Positions 25,821 to 34,882 of a stretch of DNA of 64,000 bases are shown here, in pieces. Every line of letters begins with the position of its first letter. Positions within the stretch are counted from its first letter, which is position 1. The stretch comes from Streptomyces guryensis (lineage in GTDB: Bacteria > Actinomycetota > Actinomycetes > Streptomycetales > Streptomycetaceae), in the NCBI RefSeq assembly GCF_021261325.1, contig NZ_JAJSBI010000037.1:1-64000 (forward strand), in the 5' to 3' direction. Under the pieces are notes generated by a model. The model was not told where the DNA came from and did not search any database. It saw only the letters and a program-made list of their open reading frames with translations. Made by a program: the position numbers and the translations under genes.

Positions 25821-27184
25821 CCGGATCGCTCGACATCGACGGCATACCCGTCGATGCGGCGTCCCTGCGGCGTACTTTCGACGACGTCGAGCGGTGCTGT
25901 GCGAATCTCGGTGCCGGTCCCGGTCACGCGGTCGTGACGGCCTGCCGCACGGGACTCGGGGTCCTGGCGACTGTTGTGGCCGCGCGCCGCCTTGGGGCGG
26001 CCGTCGCCTTTGCACCGCCCGCCGCGGACCGCGGCCTGACAGCTCGGCTGGAGGAGGTCAGCGCCGCCCAGGTCGTCGAGCGCGGCGGCACACTGGAGGT
26101 GCTGCCCCGAGCCCGCGCCGGAGAAGCCGTCCTGCCACCCGGAGCCGCCGCGGTGTTCCCGACGTCGGGAAGCACGGGACGGCCTCGCCTCGTGGTGCTG
26201 TCGCACGCCGGCCTGGCGTACCAGTCAGGTGAGACAGCGTCCCGACTGGGCCTGAGCGAGGCGGACTCCTTGCTCGTGCCGCTTCCGCTGGCCCACGCGT
26301 ACGGCATGGGCATCGTCATGATGTGGCTGGAGAGAGGCGGCAGGCTCCTGCTGGAGACGTCGTTCTCGGCGGCCGACGTCACCGGCCGGCTGCTGAGCCG
26401 CGACGTCACGACGCTGGACGGCGTCCCGTCCATGTACTCCATTCTGCTCAAGACCGCCACCCGCGAGCCTGAGGTCGCGGCACGACTGCGACGGTTGCGC
26501 ATCCGCGGGATCGGTGGCGATGTGCTGCATCCTGCCATGGCCGCACGCTTCTCCGCGCTCGGCGCCGACCTGCACGACGGTTACGGGCTGACTGAGGCCG
26601 GGCCGAACGTTGCGATCAGCGCACCCGGCGCCATGCGCCCCGGGACCGTCGGCACGCCTCTGTCTGGGACCGAGGTACGCCGCGACGCGGCAACCGGGGA
26701 ACTGCTGATCCGTACACCGAGCCTCATGCTGGGCTATCTCGGTGAGCCGGACGCCACGGCGGCGGCGTTGACCGCCGACGGCTGGCTGCGCTCCGGGGAC
26801 GTGGGCGAGGTCGAGCCCGACGGTCACGTGCGGGTGCTGGGACGCCTGAAGGAGGTGCTCATCGTAGACGGCGAGACACATGCGCCCACTCTGATAGAGG
26901 ACGTCTTCCGCGCGTTGCCCGGTGTGGCCGAGGCCTGCGTCCTCGGTGTTCGCTCCGCGGACGACGCCTCGGGCCGGGGCGATCGCATTGTGGCGTTCGT
27001 CGAGCTGGCCGATCCGGTCTCCGTGACCGACCTGCGTACTCTCTGCCGTCGGGATCTCCCACCGCGGCTGCGGCCGCGCGACATCCATGTCGACGTTCCG
27101 CTGCCCCGGACCGGCACCGGGAAGGTCGACCGTACGGCGCTGCGCCGGTGGGTAACTCGGGAAACATCGGCCCGCCATGCCTGA
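25814..27184 (+). CDS. ANL-superfamily acyl-CoA/acyl-AMP ligase
   Basis: 456 residues from ATG 25814. AMP-binding signature FPTSGSTGRPRLV at about residue 113, then DGYGLTEAGP, GWLRSGDVGEV, and the C-terminal lysine region PRTGTGKVDRTALRRW with the adenylation Lys. It is shorter than usual at the N-terminus (about 50 residues), but all core motifs are intact. It activates a carboxylic acid as the AMP ester, then to CoA or a carrier. Stop and start of both neighbours overlap it, so it is part of a tightly coupled set with the ThDP enzyme and the KS. Confidence 0.9.
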   Translation: MLTGSLDIDGIPVDAASLRRTFDDVERCCANLGAGPGHAVVTACRTGLGVLATVVAARRLGAAVAFAPPAADRGLTARLEEVSAAQVVERGGTLEVLPRARAGEAVLPPGAAAVFPTSGSTGRPRLVVLSHAGLAYQSGETASRLGLSEADSLLVPLPLAHAYGMGIVMMWLERGGRLLLETSFSAADVTGRLLSRDVTTLDGVPSMYSILLKTATREPEVAARLRRLRIRGIGGDVLHPAMAARFSALGADLHDGYGLTEAGPNVAISAPGAMRPGTVGTPLSGTEVRRDAATGELLIRTPSLMLGYLGEPDATAAALTADGWLRSGDVGEVEPDGHVRVLGRLKEVLIVDGETHAPTLIEDVFRALPGVAEACVLGVRSADDASGRGDRIVAFVELADPVSVTDLRTLCRRDLPPRLRPRDIHVDVPLPRTGTGKVDRTALRRWVTRETSARHA

Positions 27185-28295
27185 GTACCTTGGCGAGACC
27201 GGGCTCGTCGTAACGGGGATGGGCCTGGTCACTGCATTCGGCTGCGGCGTGGAACGCTACTGGGCAGAACTCGTGAGCGGTGCTTCGGCACTCGAGGAAG
27301 CGACACCGGCCGTGGGCCCGCTCATCGCCGCTGCGCCCGGCCCGAGCGCTCAGCCGGACGATCCCGAACGGCAGCCGTGGCTGGTACGTCGCGCCCTGGC
27401 GGAAGCGCTCGCTGACGCCGGTCACACCGCCATGCCGCCCAGGGCGGTCGTCGTCCTGGTCGGGCAGACCCCGGCGTTGGACCAGGTGACGCCGCGCCGG
27501 CTGTCTTTCCTGGGTGCCGATCCGCTCGCCTCGGCGGTGCGCGATGCCGCGGAGCCGATCTTCGTGTCGCATGCCTGCGCGTCGGTGCTGTTCGGGATCG
27601 CCCTCGGTGGCAGGTGGCTGCGGGCCGGCTTGGCCGACACCGCGATCGTGCTGGGCGGCTGGACCGCCGGGGAGTACAGCGTCGCTTCGATGGAGGTGGT
27701 GAAGGCGCTCAGCCCCGACGTGGCCCGGCCGTTCGACCGGGATCGCCGCGGCACCACGCTCGGCGAGGGCAGCGGGGCGATCCTGCTCGAACGGGCGGCG
27801 GACGCTCGCCGGCGCGGTGCCGTACCGCGGGCCGCGGTCGGCGGCCTGGCCTGCCGGATCGCCGGCAGCGAGGCCGCGGCCTCCGACGCCGGGTCGGCGA
27901 CCGCCGTGATGAGCGAGGCGCTGCACCTGGCCGGATCACCGCGTGCGGACCACATCCACGCCCACGCCGCCGGAACATTTCAAGGCGACGACGCCGAACT
28001 TTCCGCGATGGACCAACTCGCCCGCGACGGCGCGTGGCCCGGCACAACGGTGAGCAGCCACAAGGGAGCCGTCGGCCACCTGATGCACTGCTCCGGCTTC
28101 CCGGCGACCGCGGCTGCAGTCCGGACCCTGGAGACCGGCACCGTTCCGGGAACCGCCGGGCTGCGGCACCCGGTGCAGCGCGGTGCCCTAACGGTACTGA
28201 CCGCCTCCGAACAGCTCGCGGCGGTCAGCAACGTGCTTGTGAACAGCTTCGGATTCGGCGGCAACACCGCCGCCATGGTCCTCACCCAACCCTAG
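27177..28295 (+). CDS. Beta-ketoacyl synthase (FabF/KAS II fold)
   Basis: 372 residues from ATG 27177, overlapping the ligase gene by 8 bp. The catalytic triad is complete: Cys134 (SHACASVLFG), His263 (HAHAAGTFQGDD) and His301 with Lys296 (SHKGAVGHLMHCSG). It ends in NVLVNSFGFGGNTAAMVL. It is about 40 residues shorter than FabF and has diverged in the region before Cys134. It condenses an acyl thioester with a malonyl-type extender. Without a PKS or ACP gene nearby it must use carriers from primary metabolism or CoA esters. Confidence 0.9.
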   Translation: MPEYLGETGLVVTGMGLVTAFGCGVERYWAELVSGASALEEATPAVGPLIAAAPGPSAQPDDPERQPWLVRRALAEALADAGHTAMPPRAVVVLVGQTPALDQVTPRRLSFLGADPLASAVRDAAEPIFVSHACASVLFGIALGGRWLRAGLADTAIVLGGWTAGEYSVASMEVVKALSPDVARPFDRDRRGTTLGEGSGAILLERAADARRRGAVPRAAVGGLACRIAGSEAAASDAGSATAVMSEALHLAGSPRADHIHAHAAGTFQGDDAELSAMDQLARDGAWPGTTVSSHKGAVGHLMHCSGFPATAAAVRTLETGTVPGTAGLRHPVQRGALTVLTASEQLAAVSNVLVNSFGFGGNTAAMVLTQP

Positions 28296-28378
28296 CCATC
28301 ACCAAGCACCGGCTGCCCATGGGCCGTTGCCGCGGGCCAGCCGTGCCAAACCTGAGACTCGAAACCCGAGGAACCCGT

Positions 28379-29179
28379 ATGTCCCTCTTCCCCGGCCTTC
28401 CCCTCGTCACTGTGGTGACCCCGACCAGGAACCGCCCCGCCGAGCTTGCCCGGGCGATGGCCTCCGTCGCGGGCCAGCGCGGCATACGCGTCGAGCACCT
28501 GGTGATCGGCGACGATTGCCCGGCGCTGGCAGATCCGTCGATCGTCCGAGACCTCTCAGAGCGGTTTCCCTACGCCGTCATCAAAAACGTCACCGGCGCC
28601 GAGCACGCCGGCCTGCCACGCGACTACCTGCCGGCGCGGCTCGCTGCCCTGCGCAACACGGGCATAGCCGCTGCGAACGGCGACTGGATCGCCCAGCTCG
28701 ACGACGACAATGAGTTTGAACCTGATCATCTGAGCTCACTGCTGGAATGCCTGGCCGCCAGCCCGGGCGTCGAGATTGCGCACAGTTGGCGCCGGCTCTT
28801 CTCGCCGGACGGCTCTCCCTACGAGGTCGCCGGAGAGAACCCGTGGCATCCCGATCCGGAGCTGCGGGCTTCCTCGTACGCGCGCTTGGTCGAGCTTGGG
28901 GTCTTCCGGCCGGGCTCCTCGGTGGTACGCGACGCCCTGCGCGCAGGCGGCGAGGAATTCAACGGCGTGGACACCAGCGAGCTCCTTGTAAGCCGCGAAA
29001 TGCACGAGAGATTCCCCTTCCCGACCACGTACTCGCGATGGTGGAGGAAACTCGAATGGACAGAGGACTACGCGTGGTGCGTGCTGCTGGATCGCGCGAA
29101 GGTGCCAATGGTCTGCAGCGAGAAGCCAACCCTCCGGTACTTCATGGGCGGGTACTCGAACGCCTCGGTGACGCGGTGA
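28379..29179 (+). CDS. GT2-type glycosyltransferase (paralogue of 17211-18023)
   Basis: 266 residues from ATG 28379 (CGAGGA six bases upstream), 83 bp after the KS gene. GT-A motifs VTVVTPTRNRPAELARAM, HLVIGDDCPALADPS, WIAQLDDDNEFEPDHLSSL. It shares with the left-arm copy the block SWRRLFSPDGSPYE, the FNGVDTSELL segment and the C-terminal RYFMGGYSNAS. Its last base pairs overlap the amidase start (GTGA). The presence of one copy per arm suggests duplication within the cluster and two successive or alternative glycosylation steps. Confidence 0.85.
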   Translation: MSLFPGLPLVTVVTPTRNRPAELARAMASVAGQRGIRVEHLVIGDDCPALADPSIVRDLSERFPYAVIKNVTGAEHAGLPRDYLPARLAALRNTGIAAANGDWIAQLDDDNEFEPDHLSSLLECLAASPGVEIAHSWRRLFSPDGSPYEVAGENPWHPDPELRASSYARLVELGVFRPGSSVVRDALRAGGEEFNGVDTSELLVSREMHERFPFPTTYSRWWRKLEWTEDYAWCVLLDRAKVPMVCSEKPTLRYFMGGYSNASVTR

Positions 29180-30705
29180 GCACCTCCGCGACGCAGGACA
29201 TCCCCGCTCCCGTCTTCCGCACCGCGACAACCCTCCTCGCAGACCTCAAGCAGGACGACACCACCGCGGTCGGCATCCTGGCCCGGCACCTGCAGCATCT
29301 GGACGTTGTCGATCCCGCGCTCAACACCGTCGTTCTGACCGACCGGCCGGGCGCAACGGGGAGCGCTCACCGTGCCGACGAGGAACGCCGCCGCGGGGTG
29401 CGCAGGCCGCTGCTCGGTGTCCCGGTCACCGTCAAGGAACACATCGCGGTGACCGGGCTGCCGGCGACCTCCGGCGACCCGGGACGGGCCGACCTGCGCC
29501 CCCCGGACGCACCGTGCGTGTCTCGGCTACGAGAGGCCGGCGCTGTCGTCGTCGGAAAGACCAACCAGTCGGCACATGGCAGGGACTGGCAGACCTACAA
29601 CGCGGTCTACGGGATCACGAACAACCCGTGGGACCTCACCCGGACGCCGGGCGGCAGCAGCGGAGGCGGGGCCGCCGCAGTGGCAGCCGGCATCGTGCCC
29701 ATCGATCTGGGTACGGACACAGCCGGATCGCTACGCCTGCCCGCGGCCTTCTGCGGCGTCTACGCCCACCGGCCGACGGAGGGCAGCGTGGCCGGACTGA
29801 GACCGGCACCGGCACGTCCCCTCCCGCTGCCGCGTATGACGGAGGTCGGCCCGATCGCTCGCAGCGCCGACGATCTACGCATGGTGCTGGACGTACTCGC
29901 CCCGGCGGTCCCCGGCACGCACCGCGAGGCGAGCAACCTGCGCGGTTTGCGCGTGGCGCTGCTGAGCCCGCCGCGCTGGTTCGACATGCACCCCGATGTC
30001 GAGAGCGCCTACCACAGGCTCGCCGACGTCCTCGCATCGCACGTCCGCGCGCTGACCTGGTGCACACCCGACCTGCCAGGCGGCCTGACCGCCCAGCACG
30101 ACACCTTCCTGGCTGTGCTCGCCGCGCAGGGCGCCCGTCTGACCCCCCAGGAGGAGCGGGAGGCGTTCGCGGCGGCGTTGAGCTCCAGCGGCGATCCCCG
30201 CGACGACGCCTGGGCATCTGGCCTGTTCCCCACCTCCGGCACCCGGGCATGCTGGGCGAGGCACCGCCACCAGTTGCGGCTCGCCTGGGACGACTTCTTC
30301 GACACCTGGGACCTGCTGATTGCACCGGTCACATCGGTCGTGGCGTTCCGGCACGACCCCGGCAAGGCAGCCGACTGGTTCTCCACCCTGGACCTCGGCG
30401 GACGGACCGGCCGCTACAACGACCTGTTCTTCCCGGCATCCCTGGCTGCGCTGCCCGGCCTGCCGGCCACAGTCTTCCCTGCAGGCACGTCCCCGGAAGG
30501 GCTGCCCGTGGGCCTTCAGGTCCTCGCCCGGCCCGGGGACGACCGCCTCAGCATCGGCTTCGCCGGTCTGCTGGCAGACCTCATAGGCGGATACCGGCCT
30601 CCCCCAGCACTCGAAGGAGGACAGGGGCACCGCACCCCTCGTGAACCCAAGCGGCGGATGGTGTGTTCCGCTCGTTCGACGAGTCGCTCGAAGCCGTCGT
30701 GGTGA
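29176..30705 (+). CDS. Amidase-signature enzyme with run-on C-terminus
   Basis: 509 residues from GTG 29176, which overlaps the GT2 stop. The earlier open frame lies inside the GT2 gene. The Ser-cisSer-Lys triad is visible: Lys87 (PVTVKEHI), the GGSSGGG Ser pair at 161-162, and Ser185 in GTDTAGSLRLPAAF. The family hydrolyses or transfers amide bonds. The enzyme-like sequence ends near residue 480 (LADLIGGYRPPPALE). The last ~30 residues are Arg/Ser-rich and enter sequence of the neighbouring glucan locus, so the original stop was probably lost at the recombination boundary. Confidence 0.85.
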   Translation: MSTSATQDIPAPVFRTATTLLADLKQDDTTAVGILARHLQHLDVVDPALNTVVLTDRPGATGSAHRADEERRRGVRRPLLGVPVTVKEHIAVTGLPATSGDPGRADLRPPDAPCVSRLREAGAVVVGKTNQSAHGRDWQTYNAVYGITNNPWDLTRTPGGSSGGGAAAVAAGIVPIDLGTDTAGSLRLPAAFCGVYAHRPTEGSVAGLRPAPARPLPLPRMTEVGPIARSADDLRMVLDVLAPAVPGTHREASNLRGLRVALLSPPRWFDMHPDVESAYHRLADVLASHVRALTWCTPDLPGGLTAQHDTFLAVLAAQGARLTPQEEREAFAAALSSSGDPRDDAWASGLFPTSGTRACWARHRHQLRLAWDDFFDTWDLLIAPVTSVVAFRHDPGKAADWFSTLDLGGRTGRYNDLFFPASLAALPGLPATVFPAGTSPEGLPVGLQVLARPGDDRLSIGFAGLLADLIGGYRPPPALEGGQGHRTPREPKRRMVCSARSTSRSKPSW

Positions 30706-30719
30706 TCGCCGTCGCCGAC

Positions 30720-31010
30720 GGCGGCGAGTTCCGAAGATCACCCGCCGGGCACCCCTCGGGACCGGCACCGCCGCCGCGGCGCTGTCGGTGTTCGACACCG
30801 GCGTGGCACGTGCGGCCACCAGCGCCGTGGGAGCAACTGCGCCGGGAGACGCCCGCACTGCGGATACGCCGTCCTCGACGCGGCCGTGGCCGGCTGCCCC
30901 GGCCACGGCACGACCCGGCCGGCGCAGAGCTACACCGACCAGGCAGCTTGTTCAGCACCGCGTTCACCTATGACTGGTTCGAGGGCAGCTCCCACCTCGC
31001 GCCGGCCCTG
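30720..31010 (+). pseudogene. Decayed 5' part of the Tat-exported glycanase gene
   Basis: The DNA matches the start of the 34883-36313 gene with many substitutions and frameshifts: an ATCACCC...GGACCGGCACCGCCG Tat-region match near 30735-30780, a GCGGATACGCC...CTCGACGCGGCC match near 30860-30885 and a CAGAGCTACACCGACCAGGCAG match near 30928-30950. Nothing matches after about 31010. It is a dead paralogue directly at the right edge of the biosynthetic cluster. Confidence 0.75.
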
Positions 31011-31113
31011 GGGGAACGACTCAGTACGGACACCCATCTTGATCGCGCCGGCCTCGCCGCCCGGCGGCGGCCGGGTTGGGCCGCGCTCGGTGCCGTCACA
31101 CCGTCATCGCCGA

Positions 31114-32523
31114 TCAGCTCTGACAGGGGTGGCCGTCGACGGTGATGTACTCGGGCGCCGAGTTGTAGGTGCTCGAGGTGCCTAGGTAGCCCAGCGAGAG
31201 GGTGTCGCCGGCTGCGACGGTGCCGTCGTAGTCGGCGGGGGTGATCAGGACCGTATCGCCGTCCTGCGCGAATTCTCCGTTCCACATCTGTGTCACGCGC
31301 TGACCGTCCGTATACGTCCACCGGACCGTCCAGTCGGTCATCGTTGACCGCGGCGTGATCCGGACTTCGGCCTGGAAGCCTCCGGGCCACTGTTTCACCA
31401 ACGTGTAAATCGCCGTGCAGTAGGCGCCCGGTTCCTCCGTCGAGCCGGCCGAAAGCGACGGCGACACGCCGCTCGTGACGGGCATGGGAGCGGCGTGTGT
31501 CGCCGACGCGGTCGCGCGTCTGATCGGGGGTGTCTGCGGCGCGACGGCGCTGACGGCTTCCCCTGTCGCCCCCTGGTCCGACCCGGGCGTCGATTCCCAC
31601 GGCATGCTGCTGAGGACGCTGACCATCCCGATCGTGGCCAGCAGGACTGCGGCGCTCGCCCAGACCGGCCGTCCCCGCAGGGAGACCTGCCACCCCGTCG
31701 CCCTGTGCCGCCGCTCCATGGACGCCGGCCCGCCTTGGTGCCGCCTCGCCGCGATCTTGCGTCGTTCCAGGTACGCTTCCCCGCCCCAGCCCAGGACGGC
31801 AGTGACCAGCACGCCGGGCAGGTCGTCGGACACCCTCAGGCACACAGCGGTCTCGGCGCACCGCGCGCACCCTGCCAGATGCTGCTGCAGGTCGTCCGGG
31901 GACCGCTCGTGCGGCGACCGCGTCACCGCCTCCAGCAGGCCCACGTAGCCACGGCACCGGCCGTCCGATTCCACCACTTCGACCGCGCGCGCCCACAGGC
32001 AGCGCTGACGGAATGCGGCTTTGACCCGGGCAACCTCCCGCTCCCTGTTCGGCGCCCACGTGCTGGCTCCGGCGTCACCGCGGATATTCAGGCCCTCGAC
32101 CAGCGCGGCCCAGAGCAGCTCCGCGTCCGCCGGCGCCATCCGCTGCAACGCCTGCAGTGCCAGCGGTTGCTGTTCCGGGGCGCGGGACTGCTGCGCCGAC
32201 CGCTCGCACAGCCAGCCGCTCAGCTCCGTGCTGAGCCACGCGCCCTGCCCCTGCGTCAGCCACCCGTCCGCCGTCTCGAGCACCGCCATGAGCAGCAGGG
32301 GCAACCACGGCAGGTGCTCGCCCTGACGCCGCCATTCGACAGCCAGCGAGAACGCCTCGTCCGCCAGTTGCTCGGCCTCCGCGAGACCCGCCGTGCACAA
32401 GCGGGCGTAGCACAGGACCGCTTCCCGGTAACCCTCCAGGCATGCTCCTTCCAACCCGTCCTCGGGTGCGGACATCTGCGGCGGCGCCGGAGGCGACGAA
32501 TGGTCGGCCATGAAAGTACTCAT
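31114..32523 (-). CDS. Membrane sigma-like regulator with zinc finger and extracellular CBM2 domain
   Basis: 469 residues from ATG 32523 (GGGGAG seven bases upstream). Residues ~25-200 are helical and sigma-like. At 215-222 is a zf-HC2-type motif (H-x3-C-x2-C: HLAGCARC). At 287-307 lies one transmembrane segment. At 310-365 is a Pro/Ser/Thr linker. At 369-467 is a family-2 carbohydrate-binding module with bracketing cysteines and conserved WPGGFQAEVRI, WTVRWTY, QMWNGEF and SLGYLG. The layout places a polysaccharide-binding module outside the membrane, linked to a regulatory module inside. That is analogous to RsgI-type anti-sigma sensors of Clostridium thermocellum, but here fused to a sigma-like domain. 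It probably senses beta-glucan and adjusts the nearby glucanases. Confidence 0.75.
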   Translation of the reverse strand: MSTFMADHSSPPAPPQMSAPEDGLEGACLEGYREAVLCYARLCTAGLAEAEQLADEAFSLAVEWRRQGEHLPWLPLLLMAVLETADGWLTQGQGAWLSTELSGWLCERSAQQSRAPEQQPLALQALQRMAPADAELLWAALVEGLNIRGDAGASTWAPNREREVARVKAAFRQRCLWARAVEVVESDGRCRGYVGLLEAVTRSPHERSPDDLQQHLAGCARCAETAVCLRVSDDLPGVLVTAVLGWGGEAYLERRKIAARRHQGGPASMERRHRATGWQVSLRGRPVWASAAVLLATIGMVSVLSSMPWESTPGSDQGATGEAVSAVAPQTPPIRRATASATHAAPMPVTSGVSPSLSAGSTEEPGAYCTAIYTLVKQWPGGFQAEVRITPRSTMTDWTVRWTYTDGQRVTQMWNGEFAQDGDTVLITPADYDGTVAAGDTLSLGYLGTSSTYNSAPEYITVDGHPCQS

Positions 32524-32656
32524 TCCGAATCTCCCCACGCGTTACGGGGATGACGCTCGTACGGGTTGAGGGACGCCGTCGGAAGGGAGCATCCCTGAAC
32601 GGCTACGGGCCGGTGGCCCTGGCCCCGCGGCTGCCGGCGAGGTGACGCGGCCGGTG

Positions 32657-33050
32657 TCAGCCGGTGGCGCTCGAGACAGGCACGTACTCCACCTTCATGG
32701 GGGTGCCTGAGACGGTGCCGGAGGTGGGGGTGGCCGCGCCGCTGGAAAGCTGGTCGGGGAAGCTGCCGCCCATAGCGGGGTTCAGCAGGATGAAGTCGCC
32801 GTGGTTGGCCGCCGGGTTCCAGGTGGCGGCATCCATCTGGTCGGAGGTCACGGACTGGTAGAGCACACCGTCGACGTACCAGCGCCGCTGCTGGGGGCTG
32901 CCTGGTGTGCTCCCACTCGAAGCTGTAGATGTGGAAGTTGCCGGCGCAGGCCGTGTTCAGGCAGGCATGGCCCGCGCGCAGAGGCCGCTCGTCTCTTTGC
33001 ATGAGTCCGCCGGGGTCGATACCGCAGTGCGGGGTGCCGGACAACTTCGG
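32657..33050 (-). pseudogene. Truncated GH16 glucanase remnant
   Basis: Minus-strand frames carry the C-terminal half of a GH16 enzyme (SGTPHCGIDPGG, CAGNFHIYSFEWEH, then after a frameshift SDQMDAATWNPAANHGDF and NPAMGGSFPD). The signal peptide and the catalytic GEFDxxE block are missing. The 5' end is joined directly at ~33050 to the regulator remnant. It is a third, decayed GH16 copy. Confidence 0.85.
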
Positions 33051-33326
33051 TCATTCGGCGGGCGGGACGCCACGCGAGATATGACCCGGGCACCCCAAGT
33101 GAGAACCGCCTCGGCGATCAGTACACCAAGGCGGTCCCCGGGGTGATCGAACTGCTCGGCGCGTACTCGAACACCGCGGCCCCTTGGCACGGGCCGGCAG
33201 TTCCTCGTAGGACCACCGGGCCGGCTTCTTTCCCAGGCCATTTCTCAACTGACCCGACAGGAACTCGTCCGAGTGGTCGATGCGATGGAGGAATCGGGGG
33301 GTGTTTCTTTTCGGCGCATCCCACAC
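33051..33326 (-). pseudogene. Internally deleted copy of the sigma-like regulator
   Basis: The first ~45 codons match the start of the 1973-2920 gene (NTPRFLHRIDHSDEFLSGQL against NTPQSIHRVDHSDEDLSRQL). They are then joined to its C-terminal part (DRLGVLIAEAVLTWGAR in a shifted frame, then RGVPPAE). The zinc-finger half is lost. It shows that a regulator gene once stood downstream of GH16 copy 2, as it still does beside copy 1. Confidence 0.8.
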
Positions 33327-33484
33327 CGCGTGTTCCTTTCACGTTGGTGTCATGTGCGGCGGCCCGGCGGTAGTCCTTCCGTTCCCGCTGCCCCAGGGCC
33401 TTGCGCGAAGCCCCCGTCCGGGGCGTTCTCAGCCCGGCCAGGAACGTAACCAGGCCTGGCCGGGCTGCGGTTCGCGCCGCGTGC

Positions 33485-34495
33485 TCAGCCCGCCGGGCTG
33501 CTGCTGGACGTGGTGCTGGTAGTGCCGCCGTCCGAGCTGGAGACGGACACGTAGTCCACGAGCATGGGCACGCCCGACTTGGTGGCCGAGCTGGGGGTGG
33601 CGTGTCCGGCCACGGGGTCGGGGAAGGCGCCGCCCATGGCCAGGTTCAGCAGCAGGTAGTGGCCATGGGCGGTTGCTGCGGCCCAGGTCGCCTCATCGAC
33701 CTGCGATTCGTTCACGGAGTGATATTGCACCCCGTCGACGTACCAGCGCAGTTCCTGCGGGGAGACGCTGCGGTCCCACTCGAAGGCATAGGTGTGGAAG
33801 TTGCCCGCGCAGGCGGAGTCAGGGCAGGAGTGGCTTTCGCCCAGGCCAGTCGTCTCGTTGCAGGGGCCGCCGGGGTCCGTGCCGCAATGCAGGGTGCCGG
33901 ACACCTTGTCGGCTCCATTGGCGTTCTCCATGATGTCGAACTCCCCGATGCCGGGCCAGTTGGCGAAGTTCCCGCGGAACGCGCCACCCAGAGTCCAGAA
34001 CGCCGGCCAGTACCCGTCCGCTGCATCGCCCGTGACGGCTGGAATCTGGATCCGGCTTTCGACGCGCAGCTTGCCCCCGGCAGGCGGTTCGAAGTCGCTG
34101 CGCTTGGTCTCGATCCGGCCGGAGGTCCAGTTTCCCTCCGCGTCCTCGATCGGGGTGATCTCGAGGTTTCCGTTGCCGTCCTGCTGAAGGTTCGCCGTGT
34201 TCGACGTGTACGTCTCGACCTCGCCGGTGCCCCAGTGAGCCGCACCGCCCGGGTAGCTGGTGCCCGTGTCGATGATCCAGTTGTCGCTCGACGGCGAGGT
34301 GCCGGCCGCACCGGAGAAACCGTCGCTCCAGACGAGGTGCCAGCCATCGGGTGCTGAGGGCTCGTCGGCGCTGGCAAAGCCGTACAGGCCGCCGCCGAGC
34401 AGGACCAGACCGCTCAGTGCCCCGAGCGCGGCCCTGAGTGGCTGAAGGGAGCGGCGGGCGTGTCGACGCCCGGTGAAGCGCTTTCGGTACATCAA
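33485..34495 (-). CDS. Secreted GH16 endo-beta-glucanase, copy 2
   Basis: 336 residues from TTG 34495 (GGAGG seven to eight bases upstream; ATG 34492 is the alternative). The signal peptide and length match copy 1. The catalytic block reads GEFDIMEN (E185, D187, E190), with GYWPAFWTLG before it. By eye the two proteins are about 85-90% identical along their length. The divergent region upstream carries LacI-type operators at 34633 and 34835 shared with the facing glycanase gene. It is an extracellular beta-1,3(-1,4)-glucan endohydrolase. Confidence 0.9.
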   Translation of the reverse strand: MMYRKRFTGRRHARRSLQPLRAALGALSGLVLLGGGLYGFASADEPSAPDGWHLVWSDGFSGAAGTSPSSDNWIIDTGTSYPGGAAHWGTGEVETYTSNTANLQQDGNGNLEITPIEDAEGNWTSGRIETKRSDFEPPAGGKLRVESRIQIPAVTGDAADGYWPAFWTLGGAFRGNFANWPGIGEFDIMENANGADKVSGTLHCGTDPGGPCNETTGLGESHSCPDSACAGNFHTYAFEWDRSVSPQELRWYVDGVQYHSVNESQVDEATWAAATAHGHYLLLNLAMGGAFPDPVAGHATPSSATKSGVPMLVDYVSVSSSDGGTTSTTSSSSPAG

Positions 34496-34632
34496 GAGAT
34501 GACCTCCACGAGAGGGGAACGGGAGGTGCGGCTCCGGGACCAGGAGGCAACGGCTCCCAACGAGAAGAGTGCTCGCGTCGCTGTGGTGGGCAACTGTGAC
34601 CCCTCTTGGTTGAAGGCGTCAATAGTTACGCC

Positions 34633-34646
34633 TGAGAGCGCTCCCG
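34633..34646. promoter_or_regulatory. LacI-family operator upstream of GH16 copy 2
   Basis: TGAGAGCGCTCCCG lies 138-151 bp before the GH16 start, the same distance as the site before copy 1. Confidence 0.75.
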
Positions 34647-34834
34647 GAAACACAGAATGTTCAATTCGTGAAGATAAGTTGAGCAACTCTCACCATTTGC
34701 CCGACCGCAGGCTGATGTTAGGGGCGATCTTGAATGCAGAGGCCGGAGCATTGGGAACGTCGACTGGCCGATGGAACAGAGATCGAGGCGAACCTTGACC
34801 CACCCGGCGTGGAGCAGCACAATGTGGGCCATTC

Positions 34835-34850
34835 TTGAGAGCGTTCTCAA
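34835..34850. promoter_or_regulatory. LacI-family operator upstream of the Tat-exported glycanase
   Basis: TTGAGAGCGTTCTCAA, a palindrome with one asymmetric central base, is 33-48 bp before the ATG at 34883. At that position bound repressor would block the promoter. Confidence 0.8.
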
Positions 34851-34882
34851 GTTGAATCGCATACAAGGCGAGGAGCCCCCGC

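Noticed and set aside
29357..29370. GGGGAGCGCTCACC, similar to a LacI operator
   Set aside because: It lies inside the amidase coding region and matches only the central AGCGCTC. The flanks do not fit, and no promoter is needed there because the genes overlap.
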